NCBI GenBank assembly: GCA_900754775.1
Contig: CAAEDZ010000151.1
Coordinates: forward strand, 1 to 5,574
DNA: 5,574 nucleotides
Direction of reading: 5' to 3'
Source: Clostridia bacterium
Lineage (GTDB): Bacteria; Bacillota_A; Clostridia; Christensenellales; Aristaeellaceae
The notes beneath the pieces were generated by a model. It searched no databases and was not told where the DNA came from. It saw only the letters and a program-made list of their open reading frames with translations. Of this stretch, positions 1 to 5,251 are shown one piece after another. Every line of letters starts with the position of its first letter. Position 1 is the stretch's first letter. Position numbers and translations under genes: made by a program.

Positions 1-598
1 CGGGGCAGAGCAGCGCGCGCAGCGCGGCGACGGGCATCCGCGCGACGGCGGCGGCATTGGGGACGGCGAAGGGCCGTCCGGCCACGGCGCAGGCAAGCGT
101 CAGCGCCAGCAGAGCGCCGAGCGCCGCCGCGCCCGCCATCCACGCAAGGCCGCAAAAGGCGCTCGCCGCCAGCAGAACGGCGCGCAAGAAGGCGCTCAGA
201 AGGGCCGTTTCCCCCTGTCCGGCGGCGCGGAGGTGTTCGTCGGCGAGGCGGGCGAGGGGCAGGGCCGCGCCAACGCACCATAGCGCCGTCCACGTCCCCT
301 GCTGCGGAGGCGCGGCGAGCAGCCATGTCCACACCGCCGGGCCGTAGAGATACGCGGCCAACGCCAGCAGCAGCGAGGCCATCAGCGCCCCCGTCCACGC
401 GCCGCGCACGCGCGAGGGCGAGACTTCCTGCGCAGCGGCGCGGCGAAAGCCCTCCGCCCCGCACAGCGTACACAGCCGCCCCAGCGCGCAGGCGGCGGCG
501 AGCGCGGTCGCCTCCCACTCCCGTCCCGCCAGCGCGGGGATGAGCAGCGCCTGAGGCGTCAACAGTTCCGAACGGCGCGCGAGGCGCATCCGCATCAT
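1..598 (-). CDS. Multi-pass membrane protein, N-terminal part (cut by left edge)
   Basis: An open minus-strand frame runs from about 598 to the left edge without a stop, giving 199 codons; the C-terminus lies outside the window. The start is a cluster of ATGs (607, 604, 598, 595). I chose 598 because the purine-rich GGGAAAGG at 615-608 is then about 9 nt upstream; 607 would leave no spacing. The protein is rich in Ala and Leu with hydrophobic segments near residues 68-85, 101-117, 132-151 and 153-174, so it is an inner-membrane protein. The pattern of paired hydrophobic helices around a polar loop (residues 117-131, containing DEHLRAAGQGE) resembles part of a MOP/MATE-type flippase or a SpoVB-like protein, but this is inference from general pattern only. 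The preceding gene on this strand, walJ, ends 581 bp away, so this gene is probably a separate transcription unit. No promoter was identified. Confidence 0.6.
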   Translation of the reverse strand, partial: MMRMRLARRSELLTPQALLIPALAGREWEATALAAACALGRLCTLCGAEGFRRAAAQEVSPSRVRGAWTGALMASLLLALAAYLYGPAVWTWLLAAPPQQGTWTALWCVGAALPLARLADEHLRAAGQGETALLSAFLRAVLLAASAFCGLAWMAGAAALGALLALTLACAVAGRPFAVPNAAAVARMPVAALRALLCP

Positions 599-607
599 AT
601 CCATCAT

Positions 608-1130
608 CCTTTCCCTATCCGGGCTGCACGCCCAGCAAAGCTCTTCGCGGTGCGCGGCTTCTGTGCCGCAGCCGCCCGGAGAGCGCATTCGGCGCGCCGC
701 CAGGCTGTCCGCGACGCAAAAACTTCGTTCCTCGGTGCAATACCGCTTTTCTCTTCCTTTGCATGCCCCGCGCGGCGCTGCCCACCATTCGAGACACCGC
801 CTGTTCCGCCGCTCAGAACGTCCGCAGCGCGCGGAACCCCCTCCAGCGGCAGATGCCGCGCTTCGCATCCCTTCCAACGCCACACACGGCGCGACCCATC
901 CGTTACAGTCGAAGCCTGTCCATGTCGTCAAGCCGTCCGCGCCGCGCGGAAACTCCGGCCTCCGACGAAACGGCGCTACTGCATCTTTTCGCGCGCACGC
1001 GCGGCGCATCCACATCGCCCCGAACGTCGCTTTTCCGCGCCGTCAGACCCTCCGCGAGGCGCGAGGTTCCCGTCTCCAGCGCGATCCGCCCATCCCGCGC
1101 AGGTCGTTCTGACGGATCTCTACATATATA
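608..1130. other. Noncoding gap between membrane-protein gene and walJ
   Basis: This roughly 520 bp stretch holds no gene I can support. Several frames are open on both strands, but they are Arg/Ala/Pro-rich translations of GC-rich DNA, lack good ribosome binding sites and resemble no family. One minus frame (885-604) ends in a TGA overlapping the ATG cluster of the next gene, but its composition is not protein-like. A small inverted repeat, GATCCG (1083-1088) with CGGATC (1113-1118), is present. No tRNA, clear promoter or parS site was seen here. The gap could contain a decayed gene or an unrecognised RNA. Confidence 0.5.
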
Positions 1131-1152
1131 TACGCCCCCGCGCGCGGGCGTA
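1121..1152 (-). terminator. Probable intrinsic terminator of walJ
   Basis: Reading on the minus strand, a GC-rich inverted repeat (TACGCCC at 1152-1146 pairing with GGGCGTA at 1137-1131, with a self-complementary CG-rich centre) is followed by an alternating T/A run (1130-1123) instead of a pure T tract. It lies 37 bp past the walJ stop, where a terminator is expected. The hairpin is strong but the tail is atypical, so the call is moderate. Confidence 0.5.
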
Positions 1153-1160
1153 TCCGGCTT

Positions 1161-1176
1161 TGTTTCACGTGAAACG
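1161..1176. other. parS-like ParB binding site (15/16 match)
   Basis: TGTTTCACGTGAAACG matches the chromosomal parS consensus TGTTYCACGTGAAACA at 15 of 16 positions; only the last base differs and the palindromic core TTTCACGTGAAA is intact. It lies 12 bp past the walJ stop codon, between the gene and its probable terminator, so it is isolated from the main array by the walJ gene. ParB (Spo0J) is expected to bind it (family knowledge); binding itself is inferred. Confidence 0.8.
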
Positions 1177-1188
1177 ACCGGCCCGCCG

Positions 1189-1995
1189 TCAGAACCCGGC
1201 GCGCACGGCGAACATGCCGGTGAGGCCGTCGCGCTCGGCCACGCAGAGGGAGGCGTCCTCGCCGAGGCGCACGCCCGCGCTCTCCAGCGCCAGCGCGCAG
1301 CACTTCTCCGCCAGCGCCGGGAAGTTGTTTTCCTTGCTGAGGTGGCCGAGGACGATCTGCCGCGTCCCATCGCGCACCAGCGAGACCGCGGCGCGCCCGG
1401 CGTCGTCGTTGGCGAGGTGGCCGCGGCGGCTGAGGATGCGCTGCTTGAGCGCGTAGGGGTACGGCCCGGCGCGCAGCATGTCCGGGTCGTAGTTGGATTC
1501 CAGCACCACGGCGTCCGCACCGGAGGCTACGTTCAGCCAACTGTCGCGCACACAGCCGATGTCCGTGGCCACGCAGAGGCGCGCCGCGCCCAGCGAAAGG
1601 CTGTAGCCCACGGGCTGAGCGGCGTCGTGGGGGATGTCGAAGGCCATGACGCTCATCCCGCCGAGGAAAAAGTCCTGCATCGGCTCGATCACGCGCACGT
1701 TCTTCGTCGCCACGCCGCCGAGCTTTTCCTCCATGGCCACCCATGTGCCCTCCGTGGCGTAAATGGGCAGGTCGAAGCGGCGCGACAGCACGCCCACGCC
1801 GCGAATGTGGTCAATGTGTTCATGGGTGACGAGCAGGCCGGAGAGCTGCCCCGGCTCGATGCCGATCCTGCGCAGTTCGGCGACTACGCGCGCGCAGGAA
1901 ACGCCCGCGTCGATGAGCAGATGCCCGCCGTCGCAACCCGCGTAGATGCTGTTGCCGCTGGAGCCGCTGAAGAGCGGCGAAAAGCGAAGTTCCAA
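1189..1995 (-). CDS. walJ: WalJ/YycJ metallo-beta-lactamase-fold hydrolase
   Basis: The 268-residue protein is a full-length member of the WalJ/YycJ family. The N-terminus has the family's SGSSGN motif (residues 10-15) and the strand ending in LLIDAG (26-31). The metal-binding motif THEHIDH is at 57-63, followed by His123-Asp124, Thr144-Asp145 and the late GHLSKENN stretch (217-224), so both zinc/manganese sites look intact. Family members are cytoplasmic; Bacillus YycJ has been described as a DNA exonuclease linked to mismatch repair, and yycJ sits with the walRK (yycFG) two-component genes near the origin in many Bacillota. Those genes are not visible here, so only the origin-proximal tendency is shared. 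The start is TTG at 1995-1993, preceded by GGGAGG (2008-2003) with 7 nt spacing; this start gives exactly the family N-terminus, and no upstream ATG fits. It is flanked on both sides by parS sites. The functional assignment is family-level. Confidence 0.95.
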   Translation of the reverse strand: MELRFSPLFSGSSGNSIYAGCDGGHLLIDAGVSCARVVAELRRIGIEPGQLSGLLVTHEHIDHIRGVGVLSRRFDLPIYATEGTWVAMEEKLGGVATKNVRVIEPMQDFFLGGMSVMAFDIPHDAAQPVGYSLSLGAARLCVATDIGCVRDSWLNVASGADAVVLESNYDPDMLRAGPYPYALKQRILSRRGHLANDDAGRAAVSLVRDGTRQIVLGHLSKENNFPALAEKCCALALESAGVRLGEDASLCVAERDGLTGMFAVRAGF

Positions 1996-2002
1996 TGAAA
2001 GT

Positions 2003-2025
2003 CCTCCCGGCGGCGCACAGCCGCC
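2003..2025 (-). promoter_or_regulatory. walJ leader: ribosome binding site abutting a hairpin
   Basis: On the minus strand the leader has GGCGGC (2025-2020), a 5-nt loop, and GCCGCC (2014-2009), immediately followed by the GGGAGG ribosome binding site (2008-2003) and, 7 nt later, the TTG start. A 6-bp all-GC stem directly against the ribosome binding site could modulate initiation; that role is inferred. The ribosome binding site itself is well supported because it decides the TTG start. Confidence 0.6.
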
Positions 2026-2081
2026 CTGCGTTTTTGTATCTTTCGCGGCGCTTCCCTGCTGGATGCCGCGTTTCGGCGTTG

Positions 2082-2097
2082 TGTTTCACGTGAAACA
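2082..2097. other. parS site (perfect)
   Basis: TGTTTCACGTGAAACA is a perfect 16-bp parS palindrome. It is the array member closest to walJ, about 87 bp upstream of its start codon, so ParB bound and spreading here could affect walJ transcription (inference). Confidence 0.93.
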
Positions 2098-2233
2098 GCG
2101 CCGCTTGCCCTGTGTGAACGTCGCGCCGCGCCGGTTTGGTCCTTTGGACCCGTTCTTGCGGCAGACGGGGCGTTCCTCCGACGCGTCCAGCGTGACGGAA
2201 GATCGACGATAACGGAATGCCAAACTACGCCGC

Positions 2234-2249
2234 TGTTCCACGTGAAACA
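2234..2249. other. parS site (perfect, C variant)
   Basis: TGTTCCACGTGAAACA is the sequence variant with C at position 5, which is the classic Bacillus parS form. It heads the 142-bp unit carrying the best hairpin of the array. Confidence 0.93.
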
Positions 2250-2296
2250 GCGCCGCTTGTCCTGTGTAAATGCCGCGCCGCGCCGGTTTGGTCCTT

Positions 2297-2325
2297 CGCG
2301 GTATGTAGGATATTCCTACGCCGCG
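2297..2325. repeat. Hairpin in parS repeat unit 2
   Basis: The inverted repeat has outer arms CGCGG (2297-2301) and CCGCG (2321-2325) and inner arms GTAGGA (2305-2310) and TCCTAC (2314-2319) around a 3-nt TAT loop. It occupies the same position in its unit as the structure at 2627-2655. Cruciform or RNA hairpin formation is inferred. Confidence 0.6.
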
Positions 2326-2375
2326 CCCGACGGGACGATGGAACGGCGAAATGGAAATTCCCGACACCGCCGCGC

Positions 2376-2391
2376 TGTTTCACGTGAAACA
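2376..2391. other. parS site (perfect)
   Basis: TGTTTCACGTGAAACA is a perfect parS palindrome heading the third unit, a long one (189 bp) whose second half does not resemble the shorter units. Confidence 0.93.
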
Positions 2392-2494
2392 GCGTCACCT
2401 TACCCGCGCGAATGCCATGTCCCCGACGGTCTGCCAACTTGACCCAGCATGCGGCGTAGGCGCCCCTCCTTCACGCTGAATGGGACAAAAGGCG

Positions 2495-2523
2495 GTGAAA
2501 GCAAAATTTGACCCTTGCTTCAC
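2495..2523. repeat. Hairpin within the long third repeat unit
   Basis: GTGAAAGCAA (2495-2504) pairs with TTGCTTCAC (2515-2523) with a single-base bulge and a 10-nt loop. It lies in the part of the third unit that has no counterpart in units 1, 2 and 4, so it may mark an inserted segment. No gene or known element was recognised there. Confidence 0.45.
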
Positions 2524-2564
2524 GGCGGCGGGGCTGTCTCTCGCATGCTTCCCCGTCTTCGCAT

Positions 2565-2580
2565 TGTTCCACGTGAAACA
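2565..2580. other. parS site (perfect, C variant)
   Basis: TGTTCCACGTGAAACA is a perfect parS palindrome heading the fourth unit. The preceding bases TCGCAT are also found before the decayed site at 2913, which shows the two come from related repeat copies. Confidence 0.93.
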
Positions 2581-2626
2581 GCGCTGCCTTCCCGCGCAAA
2601 TGCCGCGCCACGTCGGTTTGTTCCTT

Positions 2627-2655
2627 CGCGGCATGTCGGGCGTCCCTGCGGCGCG
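2627..2655. repeat. Hairpin in parS repeat unit 4
   Basis: This is the positional counterpart of the hairpin at 2297-2325. Inner arms GTCGGG (2635-2640) and CCCTGC (2644-2649) pair with one mismatch and one wobble around CGT. The loop-closing pair is G-C here but A-T in unit 2, a compensated change. The outer arms are less regular than in unit 2. Confidence 0.45.
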
Positions 2656-2703
2656 CCTGACAGGTGGAAGAGCGGTAAAGTGGAATTCCAAACCGCCACG
2701 CTA

Positions 2704-2719
2704 TGTTCCACGTAAAACA
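2704..2719. other. parS-like site with one mismatch
   Basis: TGTTCCACGTAAAACA differs from parS by G to A at position 11, which spoils one half-site of the central CACGTG palindrome. The surrounding CAGCGCTGCCTTCCCGC block is nearly identical to that of the neighbouring perfect unit at 2565. Reduced ParB affinity is expected but inferred. Confidence 0.75.
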
Positions 2720-2912
2720 GCGCTGCCTTCCCGCACATATGCCGCGCACCGCCGGTCTGCTTCCCTGAGCGCATCCTCGCGGCGGAAGGGGCATCCTCCT
2801 GACGCGCTGCGCAGGTCAGGAGCGCGGAAAAGGCAAAGTCCCGAGCCAAGTCTCCCCGGTGCGGGCCGCCCTGCGCTTTGGATCACACGCGACGATTTCC
2901 CTCGCCTCGCAT

Positions 2913-2928
2913 TGTTCCTTGGAAAACA
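2913..2928. other. Decayed or altered parS-like site
   Basis: TGTTCCTTGGAAAACA keeps the outer arms of parS (TGTTCC and AAACA) and the CAGCGCC flank of the repeat, but differs at four of the five central positions 7-11. Its origin as a parS unit is clear from context; ParB binding is doubtful. Confidence 0.55.
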
Positions 2929-2961
2929 GCGCCATCCCTCGCGCGACAATGCCACAGCCTG

Positions 2962-2977
2962 TGTTTCACGTGAAACA
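2962..2977. other. parS site (perfect)
   Basis: TGTTTCACGTGAAACA is a perfect parS palindrome. It ends 21 bp before the last base of the radical SAM gene's stop codon, and only 33 bp separate it from the decayed site at 2913. It is the right-hand end of the array. Confidence 0.93.
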
Positions 2978-2998
2978 CCGTCCCGCGCGCGGTTGGAC

Positions 2999-3904
2999 TT
3001 ACGCCTGCCGTCCGTCCGCCCGCTCCTCCGGCACGCCGGTCAGGTCGAAGGCGGGAATGTACTTTTCCTCCGCCGAGGAAAGCTCCTGCACGAAGCCGTC
3101 CTCCAGACCGAGGGCGAAGAGATGGTCCACCACCTCGTCGTACTCCTCCTGCGCGAGGCGTCGCTCGAGCTGATCCACGCCGCGTACATTGCCCATCGGC
3201 ACGTACTGCGCCATCAGGCTCACCCACGCGCCGGGCAGTTCGGCGGCGATCCAGTCCAGCACGGCCTTGCTCTCCGCCACGCGCCCGGGGAGGATCAGGT
3301 GGCGGACGATGACGCCGGAAACGATCACGCCCTCGTCGTTGAGCCGCACCGGGCCCGTCTGCCTGAGCATCTCGCGCAGGGCGGCGGAGGCGTGGGCGAA
3401 GTAGTCCTTGGCGCCGGAATAGCGGGCGGCGGCGTCCGCGAAGCGGTACTTGAGGTCCGGCAGGAACACGCGCACGCGGCCCTCGAGGCGGCGGATGCTC
3501 TCCACGCGCTCGTAGCCACCCGTGTTCCACACCACGGGCACGGGCAATCCGTCCTCCAGAGAGGCGAGAATGGGCTCGAGGAAATGCGTGGGGTTGACGA
3601 GGTTGATGTTGTGAACGCCCTGGGCGATGAGGTCTGCATAAATATGCTTGAGTCCCTCGACGCTGATGCGGCGGCCGAAGCCCCCGTGGGAGATGCCGTA
3701 GTTCTGACAGAAGCGGCAGCGCAGCGAGCAGCCGGAGAAGAACACCGCCCCCGAGCCGCGCGTGCCGCTGACGACCGGCTCCTCGTCAAAGTGCGGCGCG
3801 GCGCGGGCCACCACGGCGTCCGCGCCCATGCGGCAGACGCCCGACCCGCTCTCGCCGCGCAAAGCGCCGCACATGCGCGGGCAAACATTGCAAAGATACT
3901 CCAT
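2999..3904 (-). CDS. PflX-type radical SAM iron-sulfur protein (COG1313)
   Basis: The 301-residue protein matches the PflX-related branch of radical SAM proteins, related in sequence to pyruvate formate-lyase activating enzymes but of unknown substrate. The cluster-binding motif CSLRCRFC (Cys59, Cys63, Cys66) follows the family stretch EEPVVSGTRGSGAVFFSGC. Four more cysteines near the N-terminus (5, 8, 12, 24) form a CxxCPRxC pattern typical of this family. The family segments NINLVNPTHF, VVWNTGGYE, FLPDLKY and RHLILPG are all present, and the C-terminus ends in the usual Pro-x-Phe-Asp region, so the protein is full-length. The ATG at 3904 has AAAGGAG 5 nt upstream. It is expected to be cytoplasmic, bind a 4Fe-4S cluster and cleave S-adenosylmethionine. 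No partner glycyl-radical enzyme is visible nearby. It is separated from the upstream phosphoesterase-like gene by 362 bp with a probable terminator, so it is likely its own unit. No clear promoter was seen. Confidence 0.93.
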   Translation of the reverse strand: MEYLCNVCPRMCGALRGESGSGVCRMGADAVVARAAPHFDEEPVVSGTRGSGAVFFSGCSLRCRFCQNYGISHGGFGRRISVEGLKHIYADLIAQGVHNINLVNPTHFLEPILASLEDGLPVPVVWNTGGYERVESIRRLEGRVRVFLPDLKYRFADAAARYSGAKDYFAHASAALREMLRQTGPVRLNDEGVIVSGVIVRHLILPGRVAESKAVLDWIAAELPGAWVSLMAQYVPMGNVRGVDQLERRLAQEEYDEVVDHLFALGLEDGFVQELSSAEEKYIPAFDLTGVPEERADGRQA

Positions 3905-4266
3905 GGAAACTCCTTTCGCGACGCGCCTCCGCGCACGACTTCAGAGACAAGCCCCCGCAGCGCGCGGGATACGCGCCCCAGCCAAAGCCCCCGGCAGCAA
4001 ACCTGCCTGACGGCATGCGAAAACGGTTTTGCTCCCGCAATCGCGGGCTTTTGCCCCCCCGCGCGCCCCGTCCTCCGAAGCGGCTGTCGCAGCTCGCGGG
4101 CTTTCTCAACGTCCCGCGTCCGACCCCGGAGAGAAGCCCTCGCGGTTCGCAGAATACGCTCTGTCCATCAAACCCCGGCAATAAAACCGTCATGACGGCA
4201 TGAAGGACGCTTCTCCGGCGGCCTTTCATGTATAAATTTTCATCCCCCATGCCGAATCGGGCATAA
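3905..4266. other. Noncoding gap upstream of radical SAM gene
   Basis: No gene is supported in these 362 bp. Visible structure: a probable terminator for the upstream gene (4182-4198); a short hairpin CCCGC/GCGGG (4034-4047) followed on the plus strand by CTTTT; a repeated TGACGGCATG at 4008-4017 and 4193-4202; and a perfect 12-bp palindrome GCATAATTATGC (4261-4272) overlapping the upstream gene's TAA stop. The promoter of the radical SAM gene should lie here, but no convincing -35/-10 pair was found. Confidence 0.5.
4182..4198 (-). terminator. Possible intrinsic terminator of the phosphoesterase-like gene
   Basis: On the minus strand the perfect palindrome CCGTCATGACGG (4198-4187) is followed by TTTTA (4186-4182). 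It lies about 70 bp past the TAA stop. The stem is short if a 4-nt loop is assumed, so termination efficiency is uncertain. Confidence 0.45.
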
Positions 4267-5205
4267 TTATGCTCCACCCGCGCCCGCGTCCACCTGCGCG
4301 GCGCGGCGCAGGGTGATGAGGTGGACCTCGGCGGCGGTGCCCAGCCGCAGCGGAACGCCCTCGCAGCCCACGCCCTGCGACGTGAGCAAAAAGACGCCGT
4401 TTTCCTTGCGCCAACCGCTGATGTAGCGACGCTCCTGTTCGTCAAGCGGCAGCAGGGTGCGCTCGCCCACGCGCATCTGTCCGCCATGGGTGCCGCCGGC
4501 GAGGATTATATCCGCCCAGGGTCCGCCGTCCGCGGCCTCGGCGGTGAGGGCGGCGGGGAAGCGCGCGGGCGAATGGGTGAACGCCACCACGCAGTCCGCC
4601 CCGCGCACGCTGGCGGCAAGGCCGGAAAGGTCGCCATCGGGGCCGATGCCGGTCAGCGTCAGCGTCTGTCCGTCGCGGGTCAGGGAAACGCTCTCGCCGT
4701 TCAGCAGCCGCACGCCGCCCACGGCCATGGCCTGCATGAGCTGCTCGGGCAGCGCGTCCTCCTCCGCGAGGGCGGCGTACTTGCCCAGCGGAGCGGGAAA
4801 ATCGCGCAGCGCGGAGAAAAACAGGTAGCGGTCCGAGGCGGCGCGCGCGGCGACGGCGGCGTTTTCCATGTCCATGCCGTTGAGGCTCTCCCAGAGGCCG
4901 GGGCTGGCGTAGTCCCCGCCCAGCAGCAGCACGTCCGGCTGCAGGGCGGCGAGCGCGTCCATCATCCCAGCGGCGGCGCGGGCGTCGGCCTCGGAGCGGA
5001 TGTCCAGATCGGAGACGAAGAGGATCGTCGCGCCCTCGAAGGCGGGCGGCAGGTCGCGCAGCCAAGCGGTGGCGTAGCGCACATGCACCACGCGGGAAGC
5101 GCCGTAGAGCCCGGCAAGGCCGAGGGCGAGCAGCAGGACAAGCGCCAGAGCCACTTTCCAGCCCCAGCGACGGCGCTTTTTGCCCGCGCCTTTTTTCGCG
5201 GCCAT
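4267..5205 (-). CDS. Membrane-anchored metallophosphoesterase-like protein with altered active site
   Basis: The 312-residue protein starts at ATG 5205, preceded by GGAGG with about 8 nt spacing; an earlier in-frame start at 5253 lacks such a site and adds an unrelated 16-residue leader. A basic N-terminus (KKGAGKKRRR) is followed by one membrane helix (about residues 17-36), so the rest should lie outside the membrane. The body follows the order of calcineurin-like (YkuE/YaeI-type) phosphoesterases: ILFVSDLDI (61-69), LLLGGDY (93-99), GKYAALAEED (141-150), AFTHSP (208-213) and LAGGTHGGQ (235-243). Compared with family motifs, DxH is D66-x-D68, GDxxD has lost its second Asp, GNHD/E has become AEED, and GHTHGGQ has become GGTHGGQ. 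Asp66, Asp98, His211 and His240 remain. Active members hydrolyse phosphate esters with two metal ions; this one may be inactive, use another metal arrangement, or act as a binding protein. The fold assignment is fairly sure; the activity is not. The flanking repeat array lies directly upstream. Confidence 0.85.
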   Translation of the reverse strand: MAAKKGAGKKRRRWGWKVALALVLLLALGLAGLYGASRVVHVRYATAWLRDLPPAFEGATILFVSDLDIRSEADARAAAGMMDALAALQPDVLLLGGDYASPGLWESLNGMDMENAAVAARAASDRYLFFSALRDFPAPLGKYAALAEEDALPEQLMQAMAVGGVRLLNGESVSLTRDGQTLTLTGIGPDGDLSGLAASVRGADCVVAFTHSPARFPAALTAEAADGGPWADIILAGGTHGGQMRVGERTLLPLDEQERRYISGWRKENGVFLLTSQGVGCEGVPLRLGTAAEVHLITLRRAAQVDAGAGGA

Positions 5206-5251
5206 GGGCGCTCCCTCCTCGCGTTGCTTCTCAAAATGCCTTTTCGGCGGC

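Larger units (their letters stand above)
2082..2998. repeat. Tandem array of diverged parS-containing repeats
   Basis: The gap between walJ and the radical SAM gene is made of repeats that each begin with a parS site. Unit starts are 2082, 2234, 2376, 2565, 2704, 2913 and 2962, giving lengths of 152, 142, 189, 139, 209, 49 and a 37 bp remnant. After parS most units continue with CAGCG, a pyrimidine-rich stretch, an ATGCCGCGCC-like block and a CGGTTTGGTCCTTCGCGG-like block (clearest in units at 2082, 2234, 2565 and 2704). The segment just before the next parS is also partly conserved (GGAAATTCC- or GGAATTCC-like followed by CCGC). No convincing gene is present. The array is probably a centromere for ParB loading that grew by tandem duplication and then diverged. 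Confidence 0.85.

Noticed and set aside
604..885. 93-codon minus-strand frame whose TGA overlaps the ATG of the membrane-protein gene
   Set aside because: The overlap suggests coupling, but there is no convincing ribosome binding site, the composition is like translated random GC-rich DNA, and no family is recognised.
763..1998. Long open plus-strand frame opposite walJ
   Set aside because: It is antisense to a clear, full-length walJ gene; its His/Ala/Val/Glu-rich translation resembles no family and it is explained by GC-rich codon use on the other strand.
2082..2097. parS palindrome as an operator for a transcription factor
   Set aside because: The 16-bp sequence matches the known ParB site fully and recurs away from promoters, including past the walJ stop, so a centromere role explains it better.
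2082..2977. CRISPR array
   Set aside because: The evenly repeated 16-bp palindrome could suggest one, but the repeats are too short, the spacing (49-209 bp) is too irregular, and the intervening sequences are related to each other.
2480..4195. 571-codon open plus-strand frame across the parS array and the radical SAM gene
   Set aside because: It runs through repeats and antisense to a recognisable gene, and translates parS itself (the FHVKQ-like string), which marks it as spurious.
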